From Myxococcales bacterium (GTDB lineage: Bacteria > Myxococcota > Polyangia > Nannocystales > Nannocystaceae), in contig JAEUJW010000080.1 in the NCBI GenBank assembly GCA_016793465.1, positions 96,081-160,080 on the forward strand: a stretch of DNA of 64,000 bases, read 5' to 3'. Under the pieces are notes generated by a model that was given only the letters and a program-made list of their open reading frames with translations, did no database searches and was not told the DNA's origin. Below are positions 1 through 13,593 of this stretch, one piece after another. The translations under genes and the position numbers were made by a program. Position 1 is the stretch's first letter. Each line of letters starts with the position of its first letter.

Positions 1-2257
<2,257 letters not shown>

Positions 2258-2337
2258 GACGGCTTCGGGCGGGGCGGAGGCGGGTTTTGCCACGCCCCTT
2301 GCCCCTTCGCAAACACAGGCTAACACTAGGGGCCGCC

Positions 2338-3324
2338 GTGAAGGACCTCTACGCCACCCTGGGAGTCGAAAAGTCGGCCGACGCCGCCGAGATCAAGCGC
2401 GCGTTCCGCAAGCTGACTCAGCAGTTTCACCCCGACAAGAACCCCGGCGACAAGAAGGCCGAGGACAAGTTCAAGGAGGTGTCCGCCGCCTACGAAGTCC
2501 TCAGCGACGCCGACAAGCGCAAGAACTACGACGAGTTCGGCGACATCAGCCTGACCCAGGGCTTCGACGCCGAGCGCGCACGCGCCTACGCCAACGCGAC
2601 CCGCGGCGGCGGCCGGCGCACCAGGGCCGGCGCGCCCGGCGGCATGGGCTTCGACGAGAGCATGTTCTCGAACGTCGGCGACGCCCGCGGCACCGACTTC
2701 AACGACCTCCTGTCCCAGCTGTTCGGCGGCGGCCGCGTCGTCGACCCGTTCGGCCAGGGCGCCCGCGGCGGCCGCCGACCCGTGAGCCAGCGCGGCCACG
2801 ACATCGAGGGCGAGATCACGATCGACTTCGCCGACATGCTCCGCGGCAGCGTCGTGCCCCTGCGCATCGAGTCGCAGTCCGGCGGCGGCCGCACCCTCGA
2901 CGTCAAGGTCCCCGCCGGCATCGCCGACGGCGGCAAGCTGCGCCTGCGCGGCCAGGGCGGCGCCGGCGACCCGGCCGGCGACATCATCCTCACCGTCAAG
3001 GTCAGCCCGCACCCCCGCCTGAAGCGCGACGGCCTCAACCTCACCCTGAGCCTGCCCATCACCGCCCTCGAGGCCTACCGCGGCGGCCCCGTCGACGTGC
3101 CCACCCCCGGCGGCGGCAAGCTCACCCTGAAGCTGAAGCCCGGCAGCCAGAACGGCCAGACCCTGCGCCTGAAGGGCAAGGGCATCGCCCCCGCCGGCCA
3201 GGACCCCGGCGACCTGCTCGTGACCCTCGACGTGCGCCTGCCCGCCTCCGGCGACGACGCGCTGCTCGCCGCGCTCGAGCGCCTGCAAGCCGGCGACGAC
3301 CCGCGCGCCGACCTCGAGCTGTGA
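2338..3324 (+). CDS. DnaJ-type co-chaperone lacking the zinc finger (CbpA/type II)
   Basis: The protein has 328 aa from a GTG start; the next upstream in-frame start would add a 17-residue N-terminus that precedes the conserved J-domain opening. The J domain covers residues 1-70 with the Hsp70-activating HPD motif (QQFHPDKNPGD). A Gly/Arg-rich linker follows (about 80-140), then two C-terminal substrate-binding beta domains (GHDIEGEITIDFADMLRGS onward). The CxxCxGxG zinc-finger repeats of true DnaJ are absent, so this is a type II/CbpA-like J protein that would work with a DnaK not encoded in this window. It is transcribed divergently from the radical SAM gene. Confidence 0.9.
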   Translation: MKDLYATLGVEKSADAAEIKRAFRKLTQQFHPDKNPGDKKAEDKFKEVSAAYEVLSDADKRKNYDEFGDISLTQGFDAERARAYANATRGGGRRTRAGAPGGMGFDESMFSNVGDARGTDFNDLLSQLFGGGRVVDPFGQGARGGRRPVSQRGHDIEGEITIDFADMLRGSVVPLRIESQSGGGRTLDVKVPAGIADGGKLRLRGQGGAGDPAGDIILTVKVSPHPRLKRDGLNLTLSLPITALEAYRGGPVDVPTPGGGKLTLKLKPGSQNGQTLRLKGKGIAPAGQDPGDLLVTLDVRLPASGDDALLAALERLQAGDDPRADLEL

Positions 3325-3361
3325 GCCCCTCGCCGGCCGCCGGTGCTACGATGGCCTCCGC

Positions 3362-4735
3362 ATGCGGACCTGCGGCCTCTCGCTGCTCGCCGCCCTCGCG
3401 GGGCCGCTCGCCTGCGCCGAGGACGACCCGAGCGCGGCCTGCTTCGGCGACCGGCCGGTCCAGGTGCTCGCCAACGACGGCGCCGGATCGTTCGCGCGAG
3501 CCACCGCCGACGGCACGCTGATCGTCAGCTACCCCTACCTCGACGGCGACGCGCTGCTCGACGGCACCTATGGCGGCCCCGACTGCGCCGCCGAGCAGAC
3601 GCTGGCGCTGCCCGGCATCCACCTCGCGCCGGAGCGGGCCGCCCTCGACCCCGCGGACGACGACCCGAGCATCGCCTGCGACGCGGCGCACGGCGCGCTG
3701 TTCCGCGTCGACCTCACCGGCGCGAGCGGGCCCCGGCGGCTGCTGCCGCACCTGCGCTGCCCGGCCATCCCCACCCGCCACGGACCGATCTTCCCGACCG
3801 TCGGCCACGACGACCGACCGCTGCTGCTGGTCCCCGACTTCCCCGACGACAGCACCGCCGTCGCCGTCGGCTTCTCCGGCGGCGCGCTGCAGGTCGTCGA
3901 CGACTGGCTGTACAACATCGACGGCGACGACGCGCTGCACCGCACCAACCTCGCCACCCTCACCCGCGAGGTCGTGCACGCGCGGGTCGCCAGCTTCCGC
4001 GCGACCGCCACGCACGCGCTGGTCGTCTCGAGCGTCGACCCCGACACCGCGCCGGTGCACGTCGTCGACGTCGCGGCCGGCGCCAGCGCCTACGTCGGCC
4101 TGTACCACCGCGCCGACGACAGCCACCTCGGCGAGCAGCGCACCGCTTACGCCTGGGACTTCGACCCGAGCGGGCGGTTCGTCGTCCACGCCGGCGCGTT
4201 CCCCTCGCCGATGGCCGCCTACGACCTGCACGGCGCCGCGGTCGCCTTCCCCGCGCAGGGCGGCCCGCTGCTGGCCCACCCGAACGGCGCCTACGTGATC
4301 CGCGACGCCGCCGGGGCGATCGCCGCGCGCCCCGGCGACGCCGCGGGCGTGCGCCTCGACGTCGACGCCGGCGAGCTGCGCGTGGTCGGCGAGCGCCTCG
4401 AGGGCCTGATCGACGGCGACCTCCACGAGATCCCGCTCGACGGCTCGCCGCGGCGCCTGCTCGCCCGCGCGATCGGCGAGACCTACCTCTGGCTCGACGA
4501 CAACCACATCCTGACCCTCGACGACCGCGGCGTGCTCGCGACCGTGCACGCGACCACCGGCGTGCGCCGCGTGCACGGCACGTCGATCGCGATGTTCGAA
4601 CGCTCGCCCGGCCGCGGCGTGTACTTCGACGTCCACCGCGACCCGGGCGACCCGGACAACGGCCTGTGGTTCGTGCCCGAGGCGGCGCTGTATCCCCGCT
4701 ACATGGCGTGCCCGACGAGGCACTGGTGCCGGTGA
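3362..4735 (+). CDS. Predicted outer-membrane lipoprotein, beta-propeller-like, copy A of a tandem pair
   Basis: The 457-aa protein begins with a signal peptide ending in a lipobox-like GPLAC (Cys about 18), so it is probably lipid-anchored in the envelope. The rest is rich in beta-strand-like repeats with Asp-rich turns (for example FRVDLTG, LDGSPRRLLAR, NHILTLDD), suggesting a propeller or repeat-sheet fold. No catalytic motif is visible and the function is unknown. The stop overlaps the GTG start of the next gene (GTGA), and the two proteins align along their length: FRVDLTG/FRVDLSG, DDDPSIACD/DDDPTLACE, LWFVPEAAL/VWYLPPARAL. It therefore looks like a tandem duplication that is co-translated. 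Confidence 0.75.
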   Translation: MRTCGLSLLAALAGPLACAEDDPSAACFGDRPVQVLANDGAGSFARATADGTLIVSYPYLDGDALLDGTYGGPDCAAEQTLALPGIHLAPERAALDPADDDPSIACDAAHGALFRVDLTGASGPRRLLPHLRCPAIPTRHGPIFPTVGHDDRPLLLVPDFPDDSTAVAVGFSGGALQVVDDWLYNIDGDDALHRTNLATLTREVVHARVASFRATATHALVVSSVDPDTAPVHVVDVAAGASAYVGLYHRADDSHLGEQRTAYAWDFDPSGRFVVHAGAFPSPMAAYDLHGAAVAFPAQGGPLLAHPNGAYVIRDAAGAIAARPGDAAGVRLDVDAGELRVVGERLEGLIDGDLHEIPLDGSPRRLLARAIGETYLWLDDNHILTLDDRGVLATVHATTGVRRVHGTSIAMFERSPGRGVYFDVHRDPGDPDNGLWFVPEAALYPRYMACPTRHWCR

Positions 4736-6084
4736 ACCGCGCGGCGGTCGCGCTGCTCGCGGCCCTCGCCGGCTGCGACGAGGCGCCGGCGCCGTGCCTC
4801 GCGCCCGACGAGCCGCTGCGGGTCGCGGCCACCGGCCCCGCGCGCTCGTTCGGCAGCGCGTTCGTCGGCGACCACGTCTACTACAACGTCGCCCGCGAGC
4901 ACGGCCCGACCGACACCCTCGTCGGCCCGCGCTGCGGCGCGGCCACGCGGGTGATCGCGGGCGGGTACCTCCGCCCGGCGCGCCTCCACCTCGACCCGGT
5001 CGACGACGATCCGACGCTCGCGTGCGAGCTGTACACCGGGCATTTCTTCCGCGTCGACCTGTCCGGCGATCAGGCCCCCGAGCTCGTCCACTCCGACAAG
5101 AGCTGCCGCACCAAGGTGATCGCCCACGGCGCCATCGTCGTCCCGCACGCGTACCCCACGAGGAAGCTGTGGCTCTACCCCGACTTCCCCGACACGCGCG
5201 GCGTGCTCGCGTGGACCGGGCTCCGCAACTACATCCTCGCCGACGAGATCCTCTACACGGCGAACGACGAGCGGGTCATCGAGCGCCACGACCTCGGCGC
5301 CGGCACCGGCGCCGTGCTGGTCGAGCGGGCCGCGTGGCTGCTTGCCGCGACGCCCACGCACGCGCTGTGGCTCGCGCCCGACGCTCCGCCCTTGACCCTG
5401 CAATTGACCGACGCGCGCGACGGCGGGTCGGCCACGATCGCCTTCGCCGACCCGGCCCTCGCCGACGCCGAGCCGTCCGACGTGTACGACGACTGGTGGT
5501 TTAGCCCGGGCGGCGCCCACGTGCTGTGGACGCCGCGCGACGTCTCGCCGCCGCGGGCGTTCGACCTGCGCGGGCGAGAGCTCGCGTTCGCGGCGCCCGG
5601 CCTGCTGCTCGGCGTCGTCGACGACACCGCGGTGTGGCGCGCCGACGACGGCCGCTACCTGGCCGCGGAGATCGGCGAGCCGGCCGTCGCGCTCGACCCG
5701 ATCACCGTGCAGGCCGCGGACGACGTCACCGCGAACCTCTCCCACAGCGCCTCGTCGCTGCACCCCGGGCGCGTCGAGGTCGTGCGGGCCGGCGTGCTGT
5801 GGCACGTGCCGCTCGACGGCTCGCCGGCGACGGCGGTCGGCCGGGTCGGCGGGGCCTACGCGTGGATAGACGCCGGGCACCTCGTCACCGTCCGCGACGG
5901 CGAGCTCGTGGCCGTCAACGCCGCGTCCGGCGCCGAGCGTGTGCTCGACGGCGACGTGCAGGGCTTCGACCTGCCCGGGGCCGATCCCGCGGTCGACGGC
6001 CTGCACTACCTCGTCGACGCCGGGGCGGGCGACCCGCGCACCGGCGTGTGGTACCTGCCGCCCGCACGCGCCCTGGCCGACTGA
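4732..6084 (+). CDS. Predicted outer-membrane lipoprotein, beta-propeller-like, copy B of a tandem pair
   Basis: The GTG at 4732 was chosen because it immediately begins a clean signal peptide (VNRAAVALLAALAGC) with lipobox LAGC and because GTGA overlaps the stop of copy A. The product is 450 aa. It shares the order of motifs with copy A, including the LDGSP block near residue 360 and the C-terminal GVWYLPPARA. No enzyme motif is seen. The same frame stays open upstream through copy A, but that upstream part is only the alternative-frame reading of copy A. The role is unknown; this is probably a myxobacterial secreted surface protein. Confidence 0.75.
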   Translation: MNRAAVALLAALAGCDEAPAPCLAPDEPLRVAATGPARSFGSAFVGDHVYYNVAREHGPTDTLVGPRCGAATRVIAGGYLRPARLHLDPVDDDPTLACELYTGHFFRVDLSGDQAPELVHSDKSCRTKVIAHGAIVVPHAYPTRKLWLYPDFPDTRGVLAWTGLRNYILADEILYTANDERVIERHDLGAGTGAVLVERAAWLLAATPTHALWLAPDAPPLTLQLTDARDGGSATIAFADPALADAEPSDVYDDWWFSPGGAHVLWTPRDVSPPRAFDLRGRELAFAAPGLLLGVVDDTAVWRADDGRYLAAEIGEPAVALDPITVQAADDVTANLSHSASSLHPGRVEVVRAGVLWHVPLDGSPATAVGRVGGAYAWIDAGHLVTVRDGELVAVNAASGAERVLDGDVQGFDLPGADPAVDGLHYLVDAGAGDPRTGVWYLPPARALAD

Positions 6085-6181
6085 CGGCGCCGTCCGCGAT
6101 CGCGCGAGGTCCACGGTCGCGGCCCGGTTGACTCGAGCACGCGACCCGCGACAAGGTTCGGGCGCGAAAGGAACGCCCACC

Positions 6182-6400
6182 ATGGATGAGCTCATCAAGC
6201 AGGTCGTTGCGAAGACTGGGATCGGCGAGGACAAGGCGCGCAGCGCGATCGAGACTGTCGTCAACTTCCTGAAGGGCAAGCTGCCCGAGTCGATCGGCGG
6301 ACACCTCGACTCGGCCCTCGGCTCGGCCGGCAGCGCGCTCGGCGGGCTCGACGTCAGCAACGTCGCCAGCAGCCTCGGCGGCCTGTTCGGCAAGAAGTAA
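6182..6400 (+). CDS. Small helical protein, DUF2267-like
   Basis: A 72-aa protein (MDELIKQVVAKTGIGEDKA at its start) with a good ribosome-binding site (AAAGGA) about 10 nt upstream of the ATG. The first 45 residues resemble the short helical DUF2267-type unit seen in many bacteria. The last 27 are Gly/Ser-rich (SALGSAGSALGGLDVSN) and end in GLFGKK. There is no signal peptide, so it is probably cytoplasmic. Its function is unknown. It stands alone between the lipoprotein pair and lipA on the same strand. Confidence 0.7.
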   Translation: MDELIKQVVAKTGIGEDKARSAIETVVNFLKGKLPESIGGHLDSALGSAGSALGGLDVSNVASSLGGLFGKK

Positions 6401-6483
6401 GCGGCTAGAGCGGCCCGATACAGTCGGCGACCGCGCCGGGCCGGCGCGTGTGCTGGCCGCCGCGCGTACGCGTGTGTTATCAC

Positions 6484-7447
<964 letters not shown>

Positions 7448-7452
<5 letters not shown>

Positions 7453-7471
7453 GCGCGGCGCGCGGCTCAGG
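7448..7471. terminator. Convergent hairpin between lipA and the extensin-like gene
   Basis: Perfect 7-bp inverted repeat CCTGAGC / GCTCAGG with a 10-nt GC loop, containing both the lipA stop codon and the stop codon of the opposing gene. There is no U-tract, as is common in very GC-rich genomes. It could serve both strands. Confidence 0.5.
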
Positions 7472-8228
7472 TGCCGTCGACGGTGTACGACGACAGGTCG
7501 AAGTGGAAGTGGTTGTGGTGCGCCCGGTTGAAGTTGGGCGTGAGCACCACCGTGAACACGCCCTCGTCGACGGCGCGGCGGACGACCGCGCGCAGGAACT
7601 GGCCCTCCCTGGACTTCGGGGCCTCGGGCCCCTTCCCGTAGGTCTTCTGCACGGCGATGCGCCTGCCGCCCTTCAATACAAAAGCCTTGATGTCGATCGC
7701 GTTGGCGAAGCTGTGCTGGCTGACCCAGCCGGCGTAGGCGGCGATCTCGCGGCAGTTGTAGGTGCCCATCTGCTCCATCGCGGTCACCGACTTGTTAAAA
7801 AGTCGCTGGGCCTCCTCCTGGACGATCGCCTCGAGCTTCACGAGCGCGCGCGCCATGCGGCAGGTGACCCGCGGGCTCGAGCTGTAGCGGAGCTTGTGCG
7901 GGCTCCGGGTGTAACGCACGACCTGCTTGGCCCCGCACAGGAACTCCTTCGACCGGTTCCAGCGCATGCCGAGCGGCGAGTCCTTAAAAATGGCCCCGTC
8001 GGCGGCCAGGTTGGTCGGGCACTCGGCCTCCGGCGCGGGCGGGAGGTTGTACTCGGAGATCCCGGAGACATCGAACTGCGGGTCGACGGCCGGCTCGGGC
8101 GCGGGCGGCGGCACCGGCACGGCTGAAGCGGCGGCCGCGGCCGCGGGCGAGCCGGGGGGCTCGGCGGCCAGCGCGAGGGCGCCCGCGAGGGCGATCGAGG
8201 GGCCGAGGACGAGGGCGGCGAGGCGCAT
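7467..8228 (-). CDS. Secreted extensin-like D-Ala-D-Ala peptidase-fold protein
   Basis: 253 aa with a signal peptide (MRLAALVLGPSIALAGALAL) and a Pro/Ala-rich linker to about residue 55. The extensin-like C-terminal domain follows. It shows the zinc-site pattern of the LAS metallopeptidase fold: SQHSFANAIDIKAF (His and Asp) and HHNHFHFD near the C-terminus. The family is thought to act in the periplasm on peptidoglycan. It ends tail-to-tail with lipA. The ATG at 8228 gives the signal peptide directly. Confidence 0.85.
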   Translation of the reverse strand: MRLAALVLGPSIALAGALALAAEPPGSPAAAAAASAVPVPPPAPEPAVDPQFDVSGISEYNLPPAPEAECPTNLAADGAIFKDSPLGMRWNRSKEFLCGAKQVVRYTRSPHKLRYSSSPRVTCRMARALVKLEAIVQEEAQRLFNKSVTAMEQMGTYNCREIAAYAGWVSQHSFANAIDIKAFVLKGGRRIAVQKTYGKGPEAPKSREGQFLRAVVRRAVDEGVFTVVLTPNFNRAHHNHFHFDLSSYTVDGT

Positions 8229-8297
8229 GTCGGGGCATAGACGCAAGCGACGGCCGGACGTTCTCTTGCCCCGGGGGTCCGCGCTATCATCGGCGCC

Positions 8298-9389
8298 TTG
8301 CGCACGCTCCACGCACTGCTGGCCGTCCTGCTCGTCTGCGCAGCCGGGTGCAAGCCGAAGGGCGTCAGCCCCAAGTTCCCCGAGCGCGGCCTGAAGACCA
8401 AGTCGGAGCTGATGCCCGAGGCCGACCGCCTGGTCGACGGGCTGATGTTCAACCGGGTCAAGGACATCCACGCGTGGATGTCGCCGAGCCTGCGCGCGCG
8501 CGTGTCGGCGGTCGACCTCACGGCCACGGGCGACCGCCTGCGCTACCACTACGGGCGCCCGGTCGGCATCGTCGAGGAGAAGGTCCACCGCGAGGGCGAG
8601 CTCGAGTGGTACTCGGGGCTGTGGGTCTACGGCTCCGGCAAGGAGGGCACGCCGGACCGCGTGCAGCGCCTGGTGCTGTTCCAGTTCGCCCTGAAGGGCG
8701 AGGAGATCGACCGCCTGCTGATCCGCGAGCACCTCGACGTGCGCAGCGTCAAGGCGCCGGCCCGCTACTACTCGACGGTGACGCGCCTGCACTTCGTGAG
8801 CGACGGCGAGTGGACGATCGCCCACGGCGGCAAGCGCCGCCTGACCAACTACCACCACGGCAGCCCGTCGCAGCGCTACGCCTACGACATGGTGGTGCAG
8901 GAGGGCGGCCGGGCCCGCCAGGGCGACGGCGCGTCGAACAAGGACTACTTCTGCCACGGCAAGCCGATCTACGCCCCGGCCGACGGCGTGATCCACACGA
9001 TGATCGACGGCATCCCCGAGAACAGGCCGGGCACCCGCGGCACCGCCGGCGGCAACGGCGTGATCATCGACCACGGCTTCGGCGAGTACTCGTCGCTGTG
9101 GCACATGATCCCCGGCAGCCTCACCGTCAAGAAGGGCGACAAGGTCGTGCTCGGCCAGCAGCTCGGGCAGGTCGGCAACTCGGGCCGCAGCACCGGGCCG
9201 CACATCCACTACCACGTGTCGACGGTGCCCTCGCCGAAGGGCGAGACCGGCCTGCAGGCCCCGTTCGTCGACCTCTACGTCGACGGCCAGTGGTACCCGC
9301 GCAAGATCCCGGTCCGCGGCGACCGCGTGCGCAAGGCCAAGGTCAAGGCCCGGCGCGGCGCCGAGGTCCTGATCGACGCCAGCATGTGA
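8298..9389 (+). CDS. M23-family metallopeptidase lipoprotein
   Basis: 363 aa from a TTG start at 8298, followed by a signal peptide ending in the lipobox CAAGC. Residues 30-190 are an uncharacterised N-terminal domain. The LytM/M23 domain covers about 195-330: YAYDMV (zinc Asp), IYAPADGVI, GNGVIIDHG, and the catalytic HIHYHV near 310. M23 enzymes cut peptide cross-links of peptidoglycan; some members are non-catalytic regulators. The zinc residues that can be recognised appear present, so activity is plausible. The gene is divergent from the extensin-like gene (69 nt), and the two may be co-controlled cell-wall enzymes. Confidence 0.85.
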   Translation: MRTLHALLAVLLVCAAGCKPKGVSPKFPERGLKTKSELMPEADRLVDGLMFNRVKDIHAWMSPSLRARVSAVDLTATGDRLRYHYGRPVGIVEEKVHREGELEWYSGLWVYGSGKEGTPDRVQRLVLFQFALKGEEIDRLLIREHLDVRSVKAPARYYSTVTRLHFVSDGEWTIAHGGKRRLTNYHHGSPSQRYAYDMVVQEGGRARQGDGASNKDYFCHGKPIYAPADGVIHTMIDGIPENRPGTRGTAGGNGVIIDHGFGEYSSLWHMIPGSLTVKKGDKVVLGQQLGQVGNSGRSTGPHIHYHVSTVPSPKGETGLQAPFVDLYVDGQWYPRKIPVRGDRVRKAKVKARRGAEVLIDASM

Positions 9390-9393
9390 GCGG

Positions 9394-9457
9394 CTGTCCC
9401 GCGGGACAGGTCGCTCCGACGCCCCGTGTCCGACGTCGCTGCTGTCTCATGGGACAG
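9394..9457. repeat. Pair of 16-bp palindromic elements downstream of xerC
   Basis: CTGTCCCGCGGGACAG (9394-9409, a perfect 16-bp palindrome) and CTGTCTCATGGGACAG (9442-9457), 48 bp apart start to start. They are members of a window-wide family with consensus CTGTCC-N4-GGnCAG. The second copy contains the xerC stop codon. They lie between the convergent M23 and xerC genes and could form hairpins in either transcript. Confidence 0.85.
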
Positions 9458-10364
9458 GCGGCTTGGGCGCCGCCGCGGCCCGCGGGTGGGCGCGCTCGTA
9501 GATGTCCGTGAGGTGGCCGAGGTCGAGGTGGGTGTAGCGCTGGGTGGTCGACAGGCTGGCGTGGCCGAGCATGCGCTGGATGCTGCGCAGGTCGCAGCCC
9601 GACTCGAGCAGGTGGGTGGCGAAGCTGTGGCGCAGGCCGTGGGGGCCGACGCGGGTGCGGGCGCCGGCGGCGAGGCAGCGGTCGTAGACGAGGGCGCGGA
9701 TGGTGCGGGTCGACATGCGGCGGCCGCGGTTCGACAGGAACAGCGGGCCGCGCGCGGGGCTCGGGTGGACCGCGAGCAGGGCGCGCAGGGCCCTGGCGGC
9801 GCCGCCTCCGAGCGGGACGACGCGGTCCTTGCCGCCCTTGCCGCCGATCACGCGCGCGCTGAGGTCATCGCCCTGCTGCCAGACGAGGTGGTCGACGTCG
9901 AGGCCGGCGCACTCGCTGACGCGCAGGCCGCCGCCGTAGAGCACCTCGAGGATGGCGCGGTCGCGCAGGCCCTCGGGGCCCTCGCGGTGGCCGTCGCCGT
10001 CGATCATCGCGCCGATGTCCTCGACCGGCAGGGCGACCGGCAGCTGCGGGCGCTGCTTGGGCCGGCGCACCAGCGTGGCCTCGTTGTCGGCGAGGCTGCC
10101 CTCGCGGCGCAGGAACTCGCCGAAGCTGCGCAGGGCCGAGAGCTTGCGCGCGAGCGTGCTGGCCTTCACGTCGTGGAACAGGTCGGCGATGTCGTGGCGG
10201 ATCTCGCGGAGGTTCAGGTCCGCGAGCGCGGGCTCGCGGCCGCGGCGGGCGGCGACGCGGGCGAGAAAGTCCTCGAGGTCGCGGCGGTAGGCTCGCAGGG
10301 TGTGCGGGCTGCAGCGGCGCTCGGCCTGCAAGTACACGAGGAAGCGCTCGACGGCGGCCTGCAC
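9447..10364 (-). CDS. xerC: Tyrosine recombinase XerC
   Basis: 305 aa from a GTG start. The N-terminal SAM-like core-binding domain spans about residues 1-90. All catalytic residues are present: Arg148 (GGGLRVSE), Lys176 (GGKGGKDR), His242 and Arg245 (PHGLRHSFATH), His268 (LGHASLSTT) and the nucleophile Tyr277 (TQRYTHL). XerC with XerD resolves chromosome dimers at dif; a XerD is encoded 14 kb away. The name is given because this copy is the more XerC-like of the two; the paralogue labels could be swapped. It follows pmbA by 61 nt on the same strand. Confidence 0.85.
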   Translation of the reverse strand: MQAAVERFLVYLQAERRCSPHTLRAYRRDLEDFLARVAARRGREPALADLNLREIRHDIADLFHDVKASTLARKLSALRSFGEFLRREGSLADNEATLVRRPKQRPQLPVALPVEDIGAMIDGDGHREGPEGLRDRAILEVLYGGGLRVSECAGLDVDHLVWQQGDDLSARVIGGKGGKDRVVPLGGGAARALRALLAVHPSPARGPLFLSNRGRRMSTRTIRALVYDRCLAAGARTRVGPHGLRHSFATHLLESGCDLRSIQRMLGHASLSTTQRYTHLDLGHLTDIYERAHPRAAAAPKPPVP

Positions 10365-10425
10365 GGCCCCGGGTTATCGCACGCGGCCCGCGGAGCGGCA
10401 AATCTCGGGCGCTCCGGCGTGCGCG

Positions 10426-11799
10426 TCAGGTCCCGGCGATCGTCATGGCGTCGACGCGGAAGCTCGGCGAGGCGAACGCGGTGCGCAGCTCGAAGTCGCT
10501 GGCGACCGCGTCGATACCGTGGAGCAGCTCGTCGAGGTGGCGGGAGATCGTGATCTCGGCGACCGGGCGGGTCAGCTCGCCGTCCTCGATCAGCACGCCC
10601 TCGGCGCCGCGGCTGAAGTGGCCGGTGCCCGTGTCGAAGCCGTGGCCGAGGGTGGTCCGCACGTAGAGCCCGCGGCGCACGCCCTCGAGCAGCGCCCGCG
10701 GGCCGCGACGGCCGGGGCGCAGGTAGAAGTTGCTGGCGCTCGGGTGCGGCGTGCCGCCGCCGCCGGCCGCGCTGGCGTTGGGCTTCAGGTCGAGGCGGCG
10801 CGCGCTCTGGGTGTCGAGCAGGAAGCCGACCAGCTCGCCGCTGCGCACCAGCACGTTGCGGCGGGTCGCCCTGCCCTCGCCGTCGAACGCCCGCGAGGCC
10901 GGGCCGCGCACGCGCAGCGGGTCGTCGACGAGGGTCACGTGCGGGCTGGCGACGCGGGTGCCGAGGCGCCGCGCGAGGTAGCTGCGCCCGCGGGCGACGG
11001 CGTCGCCGAGCAGGCAGCCGGCGACCAGTCCGACGACGCCGGCGGCGGCCTCGGCCGAGAACACCACGGGGTACACGCCGGTGGGGATCGGCGCGGCGCC
11101 GAGGCTGCGCACGGCGCGGTGCGCCGCCTCGCGGCCGACGGCCTCGGGCGGCTCGAGGTGCGCGAGGTGCCGCCCGCCCGACCAGTAGTGGCCGCTGCGC
11201 CTCCGCCCGGCGTCGGCGGCGATGACGTGCGCGCGCAGGCCGACCCGCGTGGTCGCCGAGGGGCCGACGAACCCGCCCGAGGTCGCGAGCAGGGAGTGGG
11301 CGATCGTGCGGGTGCAGACGGCGCCGCCCGAGGCGCAGATCCTCGGGTCGCCGCGCAGCGCCGCCGCCTCGGCGAGCAGCGCGAGGCGGGTCGCCCGATC
11401 GACGGTGAGGCGGCGGATGCCGGGGTCGAACAGGTCGAGGTCGGTCCAGCGGCGGGCCAGTGAGCGCGGCGAGGGCGGGCTGGCCTGCGGGTCCTCCTCG
11501 GCGAGCGCGGCCAGCTCGACGGCCCGCGCGAGGAACACGTCGAGCGCGTCGGGCCGCAGGTCGCTGGTCGTCACGGTCGCGACCCGCCCGCCGCAGACGA
11601 CGCGCAGCGCGAGCCCCTGGCTCGCGGCCTCGCTGAGCAGCTCGAGGGCGCCGCCGCGGACGCTGGCCGAGAGCGTGTGCCCGTGGTCGACGCGCACCTC
11701 CGCGTGCTCGGCCCCCAGCGCCTTCAGGACCGCGAGCGCCCGCGCGGCGCGGCGCTCGAGCCCGCTTAATAAGTGCGCCGAGGTCCGCGGCAGGGTCAC
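10426..11799 (-). CDS. pmbA: PmbA/TldE-family subunit of the TldD/TldE protease
   Basis: 457 aa, GTG start. It aligns in character with the non-catalytic partner of the TldD-TldE heterodimer: N-terminal AEVRVDHGHTLSASVRGG, central SAEAAAGVVGLVAG in place of the zinc motif, and the C-terminal HGFDTGTGHFSRGAEGVLIEDGEL region. There is no HExxxH. The complex degrades unfolded small peptides and in some bacteria matures RiPP precursors. It lies 28 nt downstream of tldD, consistent with one transcript. Confidence 0.88.
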   Translation of the reverse strand: MTLPRTSAHLLSGLERRAARALAVLKALGAEHAEVRVDHGHTLSASVRGGALELLSEAASQGLALRVVCGGRVATVTTSDLRPDALDVFLARAVELAALAEEDPQASPPSPRSLARRWTDLDLFDPGIRRLTVDRATRLALLAEAAALRGDPRICASGGAVCTRTIAHSLLATSGGFVGPSATTRVGLRAHVIAADAGRRRSGHYWSGGRHLAHLEPPEAVGREAAHRAVRSLGAAPIPTGVYPVVFSAEAAAGVVGLVAGCLLGDAVARGRSYLARRLGTRVASPHVTLVDDPLRVRGPASRAFDGEGRATRRNVLVRSGELVGFLLDTQSARRLDLKPNASAAGGGGTPHPSASNFYLRPGRRGPRALLEGVRRGLYVRTTLGHGFDTGTGHFSRGAEGVLIEDGELTRPVAEITISRHLDELLHGIDAVASDFELRTAFASPSFRVDAMTIAGT

Positions 11800-11827
11800 G
11801 CGGAGACCCCCCGCGGCGCGCCCGCGC

Positions 11828-13261
<1,434 letters not shown>

Positions 13262-13403
13262 GAACGGGGCCTCGGCGACGATCTGCGGCGGAGCGGCCAC
13301 CACGGCCAGGATACCAGCGAGGCGCGCGCGGCATGGGGAGTGCCGGGCACGCGCGGGGTCGCCGGTGCATGTCCGAAAGGTCATGTTCGCTCGCGCTTCG
13401 AGG

Positions 13404-13479
13404 CTGTCTGAAGGGACAGACGCGAGGCCGCCGCGCGGGCGCGAAAACGCGGCGTCGGCGCGGCTGTCTGTTGGGACAG
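13404..13479. repeat. Pair of 16-bp palindromic elements upstream of tldD
   Basis: CTGTCTGAAGGGACAG (13404-13419) and CTGTCTGTTGGGACAG (13464-13479), spaced 60 bp start to start. Both show the GGGACAG right arm and the CTGTC left arm of the window-wide family. They lie 143 and 203 nt upstream of the tldD start. Confidence 0.85.
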
Positions 13480-13529
13480 ATCTCGCGGCGACCGTCGCCC
13501 GGCGCGTGCGGGGCGGCGCCGGTCGCGAC

Positions 13530-13560
13530 GAAGCCCCGTCGCTGGTGGCGGCGGGGCTTC
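13530..13560 (-). terminator. Hairpin downstream of rpmE2
   Basis: 8-bp perfect arms GAAGCCCC (13530-13537) and GGGGCTTC (13553-13560) around a 15-nt loop, 33 nt past the rpmE2 stop on the minus strand. No U-run follows. Probable terminator of the rpsN-rpmE2 transcript. Confidence 0.45.
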
Positions 13561-13593
13561 ACGTCGGTCGAAGCGGACCGCGTCAGGGCGCGG

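Larger units (their letters stand above)
13262..13593. other. Intergenic region between tldD and rpmE2 (332 bp)
   Basis: Holds no convincing coding sequence. It contains two copies of the 16-bp palindrome and a hairpin downstream of rpmE2 (listed separately). The tldD promoter should lie in its left part, but no clear -35/-10 pair was recognised. Confidence 0.6.

Noticed and set aside
9394..9457. dif site beside xerC
   Set aside because: The palindromes are 16 bp with an N4 core and occur many times; dif is a single 28-bp site with 11-bp arms and a 6-bp centre.
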